DNA from: Sulfurimonas sp.
GTDB lineage: Bacteria > Campylobacterota > Campylobacteria > Campylobacterales > Sulfurimonadaceae
DNA length: 64,000 bases
NCBI GenBank assembly: GCA_016744115.1
Contig: JADGEZ010000001.1
Coordinates: 1-64,000, forward strand
Reading direction: 5' to 3'
Shown in pieces: positions 21,290 through 33,107 of this stretch. Positions within the stretch are counted from its first letter, which is position 1; each line of letters starts with the position of its first letter. The notes under the pieces are model-generated. The model was not told where the DNA came from and ran no database searches. It saw only the letters and a program-made list of their open reading frames with translations. The translations under genes were made by a program, and so were the position numbers.

Positions 21290-22600
21290 ATGATTTTTAT
21301 TAAGAGTAAAGATAGTAATTTTAAAAGTGATTTTCAGGTACTTTTAAATCGTGGAAAAATGGATATGGCTCAAGTGAGTTCTGTTGTACAAAATATTATA
21401 CAAGAGATAAAAACTGATAAAAACAAGGCTTTAAAAAAACATATTTCAAAATTTGATAACTGGACACCTAATACAAATGATGACTTGAAAATTTGCACTA
21501 TATCAATGGAAAAAGCATATAGCAATATTGATAATCAACTCAAGGATGCTCTTCATTTAGCATATGATAGAATTAAAATATATCATGAAAAACAAAAACC
21601 AAAATCATGGTTTGATGATGAGTCTAATGGAACGATTTTAGGGCAAAGAGTAACAGCGGTTGATAGTGCAGGTTTGTATATTCCAGGTGGAAAAGCCGCC
21701 TATCCATCATCTCTTTTGATGAATGTTATTCCAGCTCAAGTTGCAGGAGTTAAAAATATAGTAATATGTACACCAACACCAGATAATGAACCAAATGAAC
21801 TTTTACTAGCAGCCTGTCATTTATGTGGAGTAAACCAAGTGTATAAGGTTGGTGGTGCATCAGCTATTGCGGCTATGGCTTATGGAACACAGACTATTCC
21901 TAAAGTAGATGTAATTACGGGTCCTGGAAATATTTTTGTTGCAACTGCTAAAAAATTGGTTTTTGGAGATGTAAATATAGATATGATTGCAGGACCTAGT
22001 GAAATTGGTATCTTAGCTGATGATTCTGCTGATGCTTCGCATTTAGCAATAGATTTACTCTCTCAAGCTGAGCATGATGAGATGGCAAGTTCTATTTTAA
22101 TAACTCCATCACAAGCCTTAGCTGACGCAGTAAAAGTAGAGATAAAAAACTGGCTAGTCAAGCTACCTCGTCAAGAGATGGCTCGTAAGTCTATACAAGA
22201 GCGAGGGGCGATCATAGTAACAGATACTATGGAAGAAGCGATTGACTTAATGAACGAGATAGCCCCTGAACATTTAGAAATTGCGACTGATTCTCCATTT
22301 GAATTATTGCCACTTATCAAACATGCAGGTGCAATTTTTCTAGGTCATAATACTCCTGAGGCAATTGGTGATTATGTTGCTGGACCAAATCATACCTTAC
22401 CAACTGGTGGAACTGCAAAATTCTATTCACCACTTGGAGTTGAAAATTTTATGAAAAAAACTTCAATCATCTCTTTTTCAAAAAAGGGCATTAACGAAAT
22501 TGGAGAAGCCTGTGCTTTAATCGCAAAGACCGAAGGTTTAACTGCTCATGAACAATCAGTTAGGGTAAGATTAAAAACACTCAGGACAGGTTCCATTTAA
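21290..22600 (+). CDS. hisD: histidinol dehydrogenase
   Basis: DSAGLYIPGGKAAYPSSLLMN, AGPSEIGI, LSQAEHDEMAS. Confidence 0.97.
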   Translation: MIFIKSKDSNFKSDFQVLLNRGKMDMAQVSSVVQNIIQEIKTDKNKALKKHISKFDNWTPNTNDDLKICTISMEKAYSNIDNQLKDALHLAYDRIKIYHEKQKPKSWFDDESNGTILGQRVTAVDSAGLYIPGGKAAYPSSLLMNVIPAQVAGVKNIVICTPTPDNEPNELLLAACHLCGVNQVYKVGGASAIAAMAYGTQTIPKVDVITGPGNIFVATAKKLVFGDVNIDMIAGPSEIGILADDSADASHLAIDLLSQAEHDEMASSILITPSQALADAVKVEIKNWLVKLPRQEMARKSIQERGAIIVTDTMEEAIDLMNEIAPEHLEIATDSPFELLPLIKHAGAIFLGHNTPEAIGDYVAGPNHTLPTGGTAKFYSPLGVENFMKKTSIISFSKKGINEIGEACALIAKTEGLTAHEQSVRVRLKTLRTGSI

Positions 22601-22969
22601 TATAATTGAACTTTTTTGAAATTTATACTTACTAATATTTCTAGCTTCTTGTAATAAGCTAGAAATATTAAGATGAATATCCGTTACTTTTTTGCATTGA
22701 GTACAAATAACATGAGAATGTTCCTCTTTAATAAGTTCATACAAGTTTTTTTCAGAAGGTATTTTTAGCTCTGACAAAAAACCTTTATCAATCATTGTAT
22801 TAATATTTTTATATATAGTTGAAAGTGAGATTGATGGAAATTTATTTTTCAACTCAGAATACAAAGTATCAATATTTAAATGACCTTGAACATATAATGC
22901 ACCTACAATTTCAAGCCTTTGAGGTGTTGCCTTTAAATCATAGCTTTGAAGGAGTAATGTTTTATCCAT
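22571..22969 (-). CDS. Fur/PerR-family transcriptional regulator
   Basis: TPQRLEIVGAL, SLSTIYKNINTM, HSHVICTQCKKV, C-terminal CPEC. Confidence 0.9.
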   Translation of the reverse strand: MDKTLLLQSYDLKATPQRLEIVGALYVQGHLNIDTLYSELKNKFPSISLSTIYKNINTMIDKGFLSELKIPSEKNLYELIKEEHSHVICTQCKKVTDIHLNISSLLQEARNISKYKFQKSSIILNGTCPECF

Positions 22970-23082
22970 ACAAAATTATATCCTATTTATGTTGAAATAC
23001 TAAGCCATTAGGAAATTTTACATGAACTCTCTTAAGTTTATGGTATTATATTTATTATAAATAAAAATATTTAAGGGAAATA

Positions 23083-25440
23083 ATGGCTGACTCAAAAGAA
23101 GAGATAATTATAATAGCAGAAGATGATGCTGCTAGTTTTAGTAACAAAGAATCTATCAATACTCAAAAAGATTCTAACAAAAATATAATTCTTATCATTG
23201 GAGGTATTTTTACTTTCTTGCTCATAATCATATTTTTTGTCTTTATGGAATCAGGGGATAAAGAAAAGATCATCTCTATGGACATAATAGAAAATAAACT
23301 TTTAGAAAATAAACAAAGACCAATCGAACCAAGTAAACTGGAGAATATGATTGCCAAAGCCAATTACTTGTACTCAAATGGCTCTAAAAATGAAGCACTG
23401 AATTTATATGAAAAAATCGCTCTTTATAGTGAAGCAATATCACAATACAATCTAGGTGTAGCTCAACTAAAAGATAAACAATATGCACTTGCACTTCAAA
23501 CATTTCAAAAAGCGATTAACAATCATGAAAAGAGGTGTGTAAGTGCTATTAATGCAGCTGTTTGTTCCCTTCATTTAAATGATGAGGATAACTTCAAATA
23601 TTATATAGATTTAGCCTATGCCTACTTACCTAATGAATTTCAATCCCCTCTATATTCCTACTATTATACCCTAGTAAACTATTATAAAAAAAATTACCTA
23701 GAAGCTCTTAGCTCGCTTAAAAATACTAGCTCTGATGAGTATCCAAGTGTGCAAAAAAATTTAAGAACTAAAATAAATGCCTTATTTGACAACAATTACG
23801 CTGCTATAGAATCTATGGAAAAAAATATTGAAGATAAAGATAGTTTTTCACTAGCATTATTGTATGCAAGGGTTGGAGATATCACATTAGCGCAACAATA
23901 CCTAGAAGATTCTATTATGAAAAATATAGAACCTTCTAGGTCACAATTAGCCTTAGGATTTATCAAGTTAAAATCAGGACAAGTAAGTGAAGGAGCAAAA
24001 GATATTCAAAATGTTACAGATATGTTTCCTGATGAAGTTTATAAATACTATCCCATCAAAGTAACATTAAAAAACTCTCTCTTTGATTCTAAAAAAACTC
24101 AAGTTGTTTACCGAGAAAAGATTAAATCATCAAAACAACTCAACTATCAAAAAATATTTTATTTTTCCCCTTATAAAATATTTAATGCTAACAAATCTAT
24201 TAGTTATATTCGTAAGGGAAATTCAAATATTTATATTGACAATATAGAATCTGCTAAAGATTACCTAACAAAAGGCTCTTCTTCATCTGTAGTAAATGGA
24301 GGAATTACTAGAGCCATAAAAAAAGCCCTTTCTTTTCATACAAGAAAAGCTAATAATGAACTAAAAAAACTTATTAAAGTTCAGCCTAAACATTCTATAT
24401 TACATTACAATTTAGCTTTAACTTATTCACAGATGGGGAATATGATTGATGCCCATAAACATTTTTTACGCTCTTACCATCTTGATGCGAAAAATTATTT
24501 ATCTGGTGTTTATGCTGTTCTTAGTTCTCAACTCATAGATAAAGAAAATACCAAACTAAAGAGTATCTTAAAAGATGATATTTCTCAAGAAGAGGAAAGT
24601 GAATTAAAAACCTTATATACAACACTTATTAGCATAAGCGAAAATGATATTATTTCGAGTATCGACTGGTTAAATAATGATTATAAACCTAGACCATTAT
24701 ACTTAGCCTTAGATATAATTATCTCAATAAATTTGAATAAATTAGATTATGCAAAAAAATCAGCAAAAATACTCACAACGCTACAAGAGAGGGATATTGT
24801 ACCTCATATGATGTATATAGATGCTCACTATAGTCAATACAGCGACAATAAGTATGCAGCAGAAGTATCTACATACCTTAAAAAACAAAATTTTCATTTT
24901 CAAGATCTTTATTATGGACCATTTATTAGTAGATATTTATACACACAGCAAAGTCTTATAACAGGAAAACTTTACTACCTAAGAAAACAATTAAAAAATA
25001 TTATGTCCTCAACCAAAGAACCAATATATGAATTAACAAGCACTCTTGCCTCCGCTTCCTTACTAGATCATGCTTACGAAGAATCATATACACTCTATAA
25101 TGAACTCATTGACAAATTGAAAATCAGAGATGCTAATACTCTTTTTTTAGGTGCTGTTTCTTCAATTGCAGCAGGACATCATGAAAATGCTATAGCACTT
25201 TTGGAGTTATCAAAAATGAAAAATAAAACTTTTATTGAGAGTAGATACGCTTTAGGACTACTCTATTTAGAAGTTCAAAATAATGAGGGGGCTACTATCC
25301 AATTAGCGAGTGTACCTAGTAATGGTTTTGTATCTCAATATTTTAACTTTGACATAGATATAGAAAAACTACTCTCCGAAAAAGAATTAAACAAAGTATT
25401 GCTTAGTAGTTCTAAGAAAAATACCCTATCAAAGATTTAG
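23083..25440 (+). CDS. membrane-anchored TPR-repeat protein
   Basis: One N-terminal TM segment followed by many TPR-like helices. Confidence 0.75.
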   Translation: MADSKEEIIIIAEDDAASFSNKESINTQKDSNKNIILIIGGIFTFLLIIIFFVFMESGDKEKIISMDIIENKLLENKQRPIEPSKLENMIAKANYLYSNGSKNEALNLYEKIALYSEAISQYNLGVAQLKDKQYALALQTFQKAINNHEKRCVSAINAAVCSLHLNDEDNFKYYIDLAYAYLPNEFQSPLYSYYYTLVNYYKKNYLEALSSLKNTSSDEYPSVQKNLRTKINALFDNNYAAIESMEKNIEDKDSFSLALLYARVGDITLAQQYLEDSIMKNIEPSRSQLALGFIKLKSGQVSEGAKDIQNVTDMFPDEVYKYYPIKVTLKNSLFDSKKTQVVYREKIKSSKQLNYQKIFYFSPYKIFNANKSISYIRKGNSNIYIDNIESAKDYLTKGSSSSVVNGGITRAIKKALSFHTRKANNELKKLIKVQPKHSILHYNLALTYSQMGNMIDAHKHFLRSYHLDAKNYLSGVYAVLSSQLIDKENTKLKSILKDDISQEEESELKTLYTTLISISENDIISSIDWLNNDYKPRPLYLALDIIISINLNKLDYAKKSAKILTTLQERDIVPHMMYIDAHYSQYSDNKYAAEVSTYLKKQNFHFQDLYYGPFISRYLYTQQSLITGKLYYLRKQLKNIMSSTKEPIYELTSTLASASLLDHAYEESYTLYNELIDKLKIRDANTLFLGAVSSIAAGHHENAIALLELSKMKNKTFIESRYALGLLYLEVQNNEGATIQLASVPSNGFVSQYFNFDIDIEKLLSEKELNKVLLSSSKKNTLSKI

Positions 25441-26044
25441 AAGCTTCTAATTTATCACCAACTACAACATTAAGCCTAAAATTTTGTGGTATATAAATAT
25501 ATGTAATACCATTTAACATAGTCCCATAACGAGCTGATTGTAAAAAAGACTTTGTCTTTATATTATTTAATCTAATACCACAAAAACTTTGTTTAAGAAT
25601 ATGAGATATTTTTAAAGTATTTTTTTGAGCATCTTCAAAAACTATATTTACATTTTCATTTATTTTCTTAGCTAAATCACTCTCTATATTTAATGCTGTT
25701 CCGTGTTTCATAAGAGAAGATTTAACTCTTGCATTCATAGGAACTCGAAGTGTAGCTACATCTAAGTAAGAACTATCTATACTAAGCTTATATCTGTATT
25801 GTAAGTCATCACACTCTTCGATAGAAATAAGTCTCCCATCTACTGGAGAGAGTACACTGTTTATCTCAAATATAGGGAGTTCCCTTTCAGGATTTCTAAA
25901 TAAGAAGGCAAAAAACATACCTACAAAGAGAGATAAAATACTCAGCACCTCCAAATCGAAGATACTAAACAATATAAAAGCAAGAAATGAAAAAGCTATA
26001 TAAATCCAAGCTTCTTTTGCGATTGGAAATAAGTTATTAGACAT
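25412..26044 (-). CDS. phosphatidylserine decarboxylase-like protein
   Basis: FRNPERELP, SPVDGRLISIEE, RVPMNARV typical of Psd; expected GS autocleavage site reads YGTM. Confidence 0.8.
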   Translation of the reverse strand: MSNNLFPIAKEAWIYIAFSFLAFILFSIFDLEVLSILSLFVGMFFAFLFRNPERELPIFEINSVLSPVDGRLISIEECDDLQYRYKLSIDSSYLDVATLRVPMNARVKSSLMKHGTALNIESDLAKKINENVNIVFEDAQKNTLKISHILKQSFCGIRLNNIKTKSFLQSARYGTMLNGITYIYIPQNFRLNVVVGDKLEASKSLIGYFS

Positions 26045-28004
26045 CTTTATCTAACTTATCCGCATCTTTAACCATTTTTGCATCTTCTTTAAGCTCTTGT
26101 GCTATTTCATCCGCAACAACTTCTACTTTAGATTTTATATTATTTCTATCTTCAAAATCAATAATAATATCACGAACTTCATCACCTGTAATATTTTCTT
26201 TTTTATATAAAAGAGCTACCATATCTTCAATAGCATCTTTATACTCTTCTAATCTTTGTATTACAGTGCTATAATGCTCGTCTAATGAAGTTTTAATAAA
26301 CTCATCTGTACTTTGTGCCATCTGTTCACTGTATTCACGAGTAGATTGTTGAGTAGAGCCTAAAAATGATTGCCTACTTTTTTCTAGTACCATAAGTCCA
26401 GCTACATCTGTCATACCGTAGGTTTGCACCATTGATTTAATAATATCAGTAGCTCTTTCTAAGTCATTTCCAGCACCCGTAGAAATTTCACCGATGAACA
26501 CTTGTTCTGCTGCACGACCACCAAGCAGTACATCAACTTCTGCCCACATCTCATGTCTTTGCATCATAAACCTATCTTCTTCTGGTTTATTTAAAGTATA
26601 TCCAAGAGCTGCTAATCCACGAGGAACTATAGAAACCTTAGATACTTTTTTAGCACCTACTGTAGTCTCAGCTAAGAGTGCATGTCCACTTTCATGATAC
26701 GCTACTATCTTTTTCTCTTTTGTATTAATACGGCGAGATTTCTTAGCAAGTCCAGCGATAGCTCTCTCAACTGATTCAAATAAATCTTTTTGTTTTACAG
26801 TTTTTTGACTTTTTCTTCCAGCTAAAAGTGCTGCTTCATTGATGATATTTGCTAAATCAGCCCCTGCTAGGCCAGCTGTTAATCGAGCTATCTCTTCTAT
26901 CTCAACATCTGTATCCATCTTGACATTTTTCATATGAACTTTGAGGATTTTAACACGCCCCTCAAAGTCTGGTTTATCCACTAAAACCTGTCTATCAAAA
27001 CGCCCAGGACGAAGAAGTGCAGCATCTAGAACCTCAGGTCTGTTTGTAGCTGCTAAAATAATAACAGGAGTATTTGTTCCAAAACCGTCCATCTCAGCAA
27101 GGAGTTGATTGAGTGTTTGTTCTCTCTCATCATTTCCACCCATCATGCCACCAGCAGCACGACTTTTACCAATAGCATCAATCTCATCTATAAATATAAT
27201 ACTAGGAGCATCTTTTTTTGCTTGTTCAAATAGATCTCGAACACGAGCTGCACCAACTCCTACAAACATCTCAATAAAACTAGAACCACTTACTGAGAAA
27301 AATGGAACTTCTGCTTCACCCGCAACAGCTTTAGCAAGTAAAGTTTTACCAGTACCAGGTGAACCAACAAGCAAAACACCTTTGGGAATTTTTGCACCAA
27401 TCTCTACATATCTTCCAGGATATTTTAAAAAATCTACAATCTCTTGAACCTCTTCTTTTGCTTCTTCAACACCAGCCACATCATCAAACTTTGTATCTGG
27501 TTTCTCAGAACTGACCATTTTTTTAGAGTTACCCATGCCAAGAATGCCACCACCCATACTTTTTTGCATCCGTCCAGCAAAAAACATCCAAATACCGATA
27601 ATCATCAAAAATGGCAACATCCAACCAAACATCTCTGTAAACCAATTTGTTTCATTAAAACCAATATACTCAATACCTTGTTCTTCTAAACTCTCTGTAA
27701 GTTTTGTATCCCCTCGAACAATTCTAGTTGTATATACTTGTCCATCAGAAGATTTTGCTTTAATATAGGTCTGTCCAATCTCAACTTTAGAGAGACTTTT
27801 TGTAGATATAAGAGATTTAAGCTCTGAATAACTAATCGCCTTTGCTCTACTTGATTGGGTAGTCATCTCCTCATTCATAGTACTATCACCAACGAGTGTT
27901 TTAAATACTAAAATCATCACTACTGAAAAAACAGCAAATGTTATTAATGGATTTTTATTAAAAAAATTATTTTCGTCATTATTATTTGGTTCTTTATTAG
28001 ACAT
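26037..28004 (-). CDS. ftsH: ATP-dependent zinc metalloprotease FtsH
   Basis: [21 protein letters not shown]-type [11 protein letters not shown]. Confidence 0.98.
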   Translation of the reverse strand: MSNKEPNNNDENNFFNKNPLITFAVFSVVMILVFKTLVGDSTMNEEMTTQSSRAKAISYSELKSLISTKSLSKVEIGQTYIKAKSSDGQVYTTRIVRGDTKLTESLEEQGIEYIGFNETNWFTEMFGWMLPFLMIIGIWMFFAGRMQKSMGGGILGMGNSKKMVSSEKPDTKFDDVAGVEEAKEEVQEIVDFLKYPGRYVEIGAKIPKGVLLVGSPGTGKTLLAKAVAGEAEVPFFSVSGSSFIEMFVGVGAARVRDLFEQAKKDAPSIIFIDEIDAIGKSRAAGGMMGGNDEREQTLNQLLAEMDGFGTNTPVIILAATNRPEVLDAALLRPGRFDRQVLVDKPDFEGRVKILKVHMKNVKMDTDVEIEEIARLTAGLAGADLANIINEAALLAGRKSQKTVKQKDLFESVERAIAGLAKKSRRINTKEKKIVAYHESGHALLAETTVGAKKVSKVSIVPRGLAALGYTLNKPEEDRFMMQRHEMWAEVDVLLGGRAAEQVFIGEISTGAGNDLERATDIIKSMVQTYGMTDVAGLMVLEKSRQSFLGSTQQSTREYSEQMAQSTDEFIKTSLDEHYSTVIQRLEEYKDAIEDMVALLYKKENITGDEVRDIIIDFEDRNNIKSKVEVVADEIAQELKEDAKMVKDADKLDKDV

Positions 28005-28015
28005 TTATTTCTCTT

Positions 28016-28842
28016 TTATTTTAATTTTACTATCAAAGTTACCCATTCATCTTGATGGATCCTTTGAAGTATTTCACAATCTTTATAGAAGTTTAATACC
28101 TTTTCTTCGTATTTATCTAAAATACCAGAGAGTATTAAAATACCCCCCTCTTCTAGTGCATTTTCAACTCTTTAGCTATAAAAGTAAGTACATCTGCTAC
28201 TATATTTGCCACTACTATGTTATATTTACTCTTAGTTACATTGCATGAACCTTCCCAAATATTATGAAATTTTTCATTATTTAACTCTGCGTTTACTAGA
28301 GAATTATCTACTGAAATAGCGTCAGTATCACAGGCATCAACAATTGCTCCAAGCTTCATAGCTCCAATACCCAAAATACCACTACCACAACCAACATCTA
28401 AAACTCTATCTCCAGATTTAATATACGCTAAGAGAGCTTTTAAAGATGAAGCCGTTGTTGGATGATGTCCCGTTCCAAAAGCTAAGGCTGGATCTATTTT
28501 TATATTTATAAAATTTACTTTCGCTGGTGTCCATGTTGGATGAATGTAAAATTTACCTATAGATAAAGGTTCAACTGACTTTTGATATTGCTCAACCCAA
28601 TCAGTATTTTTCAGCTTTATTTCAACGCACTCTATCTCAATAGTTTCGTTTAAAGCTTTTTGGAGTGCTTCACAAAACTGTTCTATTCCCCAAGCTATAG
28701 TTTTTAAAGAATCTTCACTTCTTATAACAAATCCATCATCTTTTTCTTCAAAGCCTACAGGAACAGTATCTGATAAGAAATCTGAAAAAAGAGAATGGTG
28801 GGATGAAACTTGAACTACTAATTCATAGTAGTATTCTTGCAT
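28016..28842 (-). pseudogene. prmA: ribosomal protein L11 methyltransferase, frameshifted as written (ORF track gives only 28153-28842)
   Basis: DVGCGSGILGIGAM and DPALAFGTGHHPTT; after a 1-nt shift at the A4 run (T4 at 28161-28164) the frame continues NALEEGGILILSGILDKYEEKVLNFYKDCEILQRIHQDEWVTLIVKLK*. Confidence 0.85.
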
Positions 28843-29216
28843 TACTCAGAAACACCCATTACAGCACCGAGTTTTTCTTTGAGAACCTGAGGGGTAAATG
28901 GTTTAACAATATAGTTATTTACACCTGCTTTTAAGGCAGTAATAACTTCAGCTTTACCACCTTCTGTTGTTACCATGATAATAGGGGTATCTTTAAACCT
29001 TTCATCTGCACGAACTTTTTTAACAAGTTCAAGACCATTCATTTCAGGCATGTTCCAATCAGTGATCAACATCTCAATATCAGGGTTAGCATCCATTTGA
29101 GTCCAGCCCTCAAGACCGTCTGCACCCTCTAAAATATCTTTATATCCTAATCTCGCTAAAGTATTTTTTATAATACGACGCATAGTAGAGCTATCATCAA
29201 CAACAAGTAACTTCAA
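28842..29216 (-). CDS. cheY: chemotaxis response regulator CheY
   Basis: Single receiver domain, LVVDDSSTMRRII, MLITDWNMPEMNG, VTTEGG, KPFTPQ. Confidence 0.95.
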   Translation of the reverse strand: MKLLVVDDSSTMRRIIKNTLARLGYKDILEGADGLEGWTQMDANPDIEMLITDWNMPEMNGLELVKKVRADERFKDTPIIMVTTEGGKAEVITALKAGVNNYIVKPFTPQVLKEKLGAVMGVSE

Positions 29217-29287
29217 TTGAAATCCTTTTCTTTAATATATTTATAATTTAATCCCAATATAATAGCAAAAATTTGTTTATTATATTA

Positions 29288-29998
29288 TTAATTTAAAAGC
29301 GAAAACATTTTTGCAAGGTCTAATGTCCCCTCATAATATGCTTTACCAATAATTACACCATCAATCTCGTTCGTAGCTATCAAAGCCTCTATGTCTGATG
29401 CATCTTTCACTCCACCACTAGCAATTGTACTCACTCCACTAGCCCTAGCAATATCAAGTGTAAACTCAACATTAACACCTCCTAGTGTTCCATCCTTGCC
29501 AACATCTGTACAGATAATAGCTTCAACCCCAGCATCTGCAAACTCTTTTGCTAAGTCTGTAGCTCTCATAGAAGAAAGCTCACCCCAACCCTCAACAGCT
29601 ACATAACCATCAATCGCATCAATTCCCACGACTATGGGATATTTTGAAGCCATATCTCTTACAAATTGTGGATTTTTTACTGCGATTGAGCCTAAGATAA
29701 TTCTATCTATTCCAATTTCAAGCATCTTTTGAATTGTTTTTTCATCACGAATGCCACCACCTAGTTCTAGCTTAACATTACAATTTTGACGAATTTTAAT
29801 AATCTGTTCTAAATTCTTAGGCTCTCCTGCAAAAGCACCATTGAGATCAACTAAATGTACCCACTCAGCACCCATCTCTTCAAACTTTTTGACTAGCAGC
29901 CAAGGCTCATCTGAGTAAATCTTTGCACTATCCATCATACCTTTTGTAAGGCGAACTGCTTTTGCGTCTTTTAAATCTATTGCGGGGTAAAGTGTCAT
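29288..29998 (-). CDS. hisA: phosphoribosylformimino-5-aminoimidazole carboxamide ribotide isomerase
   Basis: [35 protein letters not shown]. Confidence 0.97.
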   Translation of the reverse strand: MTLYPAIDLKDAKAVRLTKGMMDSAKIYSDEPWLLVKKFEEMGAEWVHLVDLNGAFAGEPKNLEQIIKIRQNCNVKLELGGGIRDEKTIQKMLEIGIDRIILGSIAVKNPQFVRDMASKYPIVVGIDAIDGYVAVEGWGELSSMRATDLAKEFADAGVEAIICTDVGKDGTLGGVNVEFTLDIARASGVSTIASGGVKDASDIEALIATNEIDGVIIGKAYYEGTLDLAKMFSLLN

Positions 29999-30609
29999 TA
30001 TAATCCTATAAAGTTTTCTAAAATTTTGAGTCCATTATCATGGCTCTTTTCAGGGTGGGGTTGTATGCCAAATATATTATTATGTCCAACAGCTGATGTA
30101 AATTCGTAACCGTAGTTTGTTCGCCCTATTATATCTTTCTCATTTTCACAATACGCATGATAGGTATGCACAAAATAAAGATAATGTTCTTCATCAAGAT
30201 TATCAAACAAGGGATGATTTGCAGTAAACATACGGTTCCATCCCATGTGCGGCACTTTTAAAGGTTCTGAAAAATTATCTCTATCAAATGCTTTTACATC
30301 TCCTTTTATAAGTCCTAGTCCTTGATGCCTACCAAACTCTTCACTTGAATCAAAAAGTAACTGCATTCCAAGGCAAATACCTAACATATAGTTTCCACTG
30401 CTTGCGTACTCTTTAAGAGCGTCAATCATCTCTCTTTGTCTTAAATGCTCCATTGCATCACCAAAAGCTCCAACACCGGGAAGAATAAGTTTATCGTAAT
30501 CTTTAAATTTATTAGGATCATTTTCTATAACTGTGGCAGAACCTAGTTTTGTAAAAGCATTTTGTACACTTGCTAGGTTTCCCATATTATAATCAACGAT
30601 GGCTATCAT
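29998..30609 (-). CDS. hisH: imidazole glycerol phosphate synthase subunit HisH
   Basis: [32 protein letters not shown]. Confidence 0.97.
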   Translation of the reverse strand: MIAIVDYNMGNLASVQNAFTKLGSATVIENDPNKFKDYDKLILPGVGAFGDAMEHLRQREMIDALKEYASSGNYMLGICLGMQLLFDSSEEFGRHQGLGLIKGDVKAFDRDNFSEPLKVPHMGWNRMFTANHPLFDNLDEEHYLYFVHTYHAYCENEKDIIGRTNYGYEFTSAVGHNNIFGIQPHPEKSHDNGLKILENFIGL

Positions 30610-31523
30610 TAAGTATTTCTACTATCGTATGGTTTCGTAAACCTTATGTATATCGCAAGTGAGACAATAAGCAAGGCAACCCCTACCACTATATACATAG
30701 AATTAAGTAAGTGTTCGGGATCGGTAATAGCAAACTTAAACACTAGCATTAAGGCTTCAATCGAGAGTGCAATAATGATAGAACCTAAAAATTTTACCAT
30801 GGTTTTATGTGGTCCTGATATATCATGATCTTTATGCTGACCTAAGACCTCCTCTTCTATAAGCGTCTTAGCTAAATCAAATATGGCTAGAGAAAGGGTG
30901 AGCAAAATTGTTGCCTTAAACATCGCATCTATAGATATATGTTCCGCTGAAATTTCTTTAACAAAAAAACTCTGAATTGCATGAAAAAACAATAACAAGG
31001 CTACAGCGGTTAAAGCAAAAGCAAAAAATAAATACGCAAACTTAAAAAAACTAGCAAAAGTAGAATCTAAAGTATTTAATTCTGAAATTGCTAGAACTTC
31101 TTCAAGAGGCATATCTAAACATGCAACAAATTTTAATTTACCCTTATCATCATAAATTGGATGAGAGGCAGTAACGGTTAGTTCATGCGTAATTAAGGAC
31201 GGATAAGGATCAGTCATCGTACAGCGTTTTTCTTTCACCGCTCTATAATAATAAGCCCTGTCTGAGCGTATTCGTCCTATTCCATCTGTATCTTCTTTGG
31301 AATCTGGTAAGTAAGTGGGTGTAACTTGATGTCCGCGATGATCTAAAAGATATGCACCCTCACAGTTTTGTAAATCAGCTTTTAAACTTAGTAAACGAGG
31401 GACAACCATACTTTGAGAAAGTTCTGGTATATTACTGGGTAAATTATTTGAAAAAAGATAACAAAAATACGCTCTTGCTTTTGTTCTTCCCTTATTAAAA
31501 TGTTGAATATCATTGGCTACCAT
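30609..31523 (-). CDS. PDC/Cache sensor-domain membrane protein
   Basis: Cache-like region (GRIRSDRAYYYRAV...TASHPIYDDKGKLKFVACLDM) followed by several TM helices. Confidence 0.75.
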   Translation of the reverse strand: MVANDIQHFNKGRTKARAYFCYLFSNNLPSNIPELSQSMVVPRLLSLKADLQNCEGAYLLDHRGHQVTPTYLPDSKEDTDGIGRIRSDRAYYYRAVKEKRCTMTDPYPSLITHELTVTASHPIYDDKGKLKFVACLDMPLEEVLAISELNTLDSTFASFFKFAYLFFAFALTAVALLLFFHAIQSFFVKEISAEHISIDAMFKATILLTLSLAIFDLAKTLIEEEVLGQHKDHDISGPHKTMVKFLGSIIIALSIEALMLVFKFAITDPEHLLNSMYIVVGVALLIVSLAIYIRFTKPYDSRNT

Positions 31524-32008
31524 TAGTTACTAAACCCCTCTTTTTTATTTTCTAAGTTTTTTGAGGGTTCTGTATTATGAGCTAAACTTGGACTAAATAC
31601 TTTTTTGATAATAGACTTAAAGCCATTTTCATTTTCCTCATACTCTCGTTCTGCTTCTTGAAGGGAGGCTTCCCATGCACCAGAAAATCCAGGAGCATTG
31701 AGCATCATTTTGCGTAATGCTCCATCATAAATATTTAAGAGTCTCACCTCAGCACGACCAGGTTTTTGACCAAGTGTTTTTACTGAAATGCGTAGGTTTT
31801 CATTTTCTTTTTTAAGTTTTTCTAAACTCAATTCAAGATTTTTATGTCCCTCCCCTGTTATTTTCATCTGTCGATTGAGATGTTCTTGAAATTCTTGGAG
31901 TTCTTTTTTATAGACACGGATTTCAAATCTAGACTTTATATAGCTTAAAAACCAACCAAGAGCAAAACTTGCAATAATTAGCAAAATACCCAAATAACTT
32001 AACTCCAT
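31523..32008 (-). CDS. hypothetical membrane-anchored coiled-coil protein
   Basis: N-terminal TM helix then coiled coil; no family recognised. Confidence 0.7.
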   Translation of the reverse strand: MELSYLGILLIIASFALGWFLSYIKSRFEIRVYKKELQEFQEHLNRQMKITGEGHKNLELSLEKLKKENENLRISVKTLGQKPGRAEVRLLNIYDGALRKMMLNAPGFSGAWEASLQEAEREYEENENGFKSIIKKVFSPSLAHNTEPSKNLENKKEGFSN

Positions 32009-32102
32009 ATCAATCTCCTTTTGTTAATTAACCCTGTTTATTAGTCGATTATATCATATAAACCTATACTTTACAGTAAATAAATTCGATATAATTCTAG
32101 CT

Positions 32103-33107
32103 ATGAATGAAAATATAAGTAAAATTGCAATTGTTAGACTCTCTGCTCTTGGTGATATTGTCAATGGTGTAGTAGTTTTACAATTTATACATCAAAAGTT
32201 TCCAAATGCTCAAATAGAGTGGATTACCCAAGAGGTTTTTGCCCCCCTGTTACAAATACATCCTCTACTTCATGCAGTACATTGTATCAATATCAAAAAG
32301 CTTAAAAAAGAAAAAAGTTTCTCCCTTCTAAAGGAAACAATAACGCATTTACGCTCGCTTGGTACATTTGACATTATTATTGATATGCAAGGTCTCATAA
32401 AATCGAGTATCGTTGCAAGAATTATTGGTAAAAATACACATGGATTTGATAAAAATTCAACAAGAGAATCTTTAGCTAGTTTTTTTTATAAAACAGATTC
32501 AAATATTGCCTATGATGAAAATGTAATAAAAAGAAATGCCTTTGTTGTTTCGGATGCTTTAGGCTTTGAGATAAGTGATGCCATGATTTTAAATAAAGAA
32601 AAAATATTTCCTCAAATAGATTATAATTTTGCAAAAAACAATAAAAAAAATATTGCCATTGTTATTGGTGCATCATGGCAATCTAAAAAGTATCCAAAAG
32701 AAAAAATCTTAGAAGTTTGTAATCAACTCAAGCAAAACTGTTTTATTATTTGGGGTTCAGGTGAAGAAAAAAAAGTTGCACAATGGATAAGTGATAATAG
32801 TACTTATGCTACTCTTGCTCCAAAATTATCACTGAGTGATTTAGTTTCTTACATTGGTTCTTGTGACTTACTTATTGGAAATGATACAGGTCCAACGCAT
32901 ATGGCGTGGGCTCAAAATATCCCTTCTATTACATTATTTGGACCTACAAATGAACGTATGATTTATGAAACAAAAAAAAATATAGGGCTACAATCTCCCT
33001 CAGAAGTTGATATTTTCAAAATAAACAAAAATGATTTTTCAATAAAAGAGATACTTGTGCAAGATATTTCAAGCAAAGCGATGGAACTTTTACGCGATGG
33101 GATTTAA
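32103..33107 (+). CDS. waaC: lipopolysaccharide heptosyltransferase I
   Basis: IAIVRLSALGDIVNGVVVLQF, GNDTGPTHMAWA, FGPTNE. Confidence 0.9.
   Translation: MNENISKIAIVRLSALGDIVNGVVVLQFIHQKFPNAQIEWITQEVFAPLLQIHPLLHAVHCINIKKLKKEKSFSLLKETITHLRSLGTFDIIIDMQGLIKSSIVARIIGKNTHGFDKNSTRESLASFFYKTDSNIAYDENVIKRNAFVVSDALGFEISDAMILNKEKIFPQIDYNFAKNNKKNIAIVIGASWQSKKYPKEKILEVCNQLKQNCFIIWGSGEEKKVAQWISDNSTYATLAPKLSLSDLVSYIGSCDLLIGNDTGPTHMAWAQNIPSITLFGPTNERMIYETKKNIGLQSPSEVDIFKINKNDFSIKEILVQDISSKAMELLRDGI

Noticed and set aside
27109-27768. ORFs of 112, 81 and 77 aa antisense to ftsH
   Set aside because: Shadow ORFs from codon bias opposite a strongly conserved gene.
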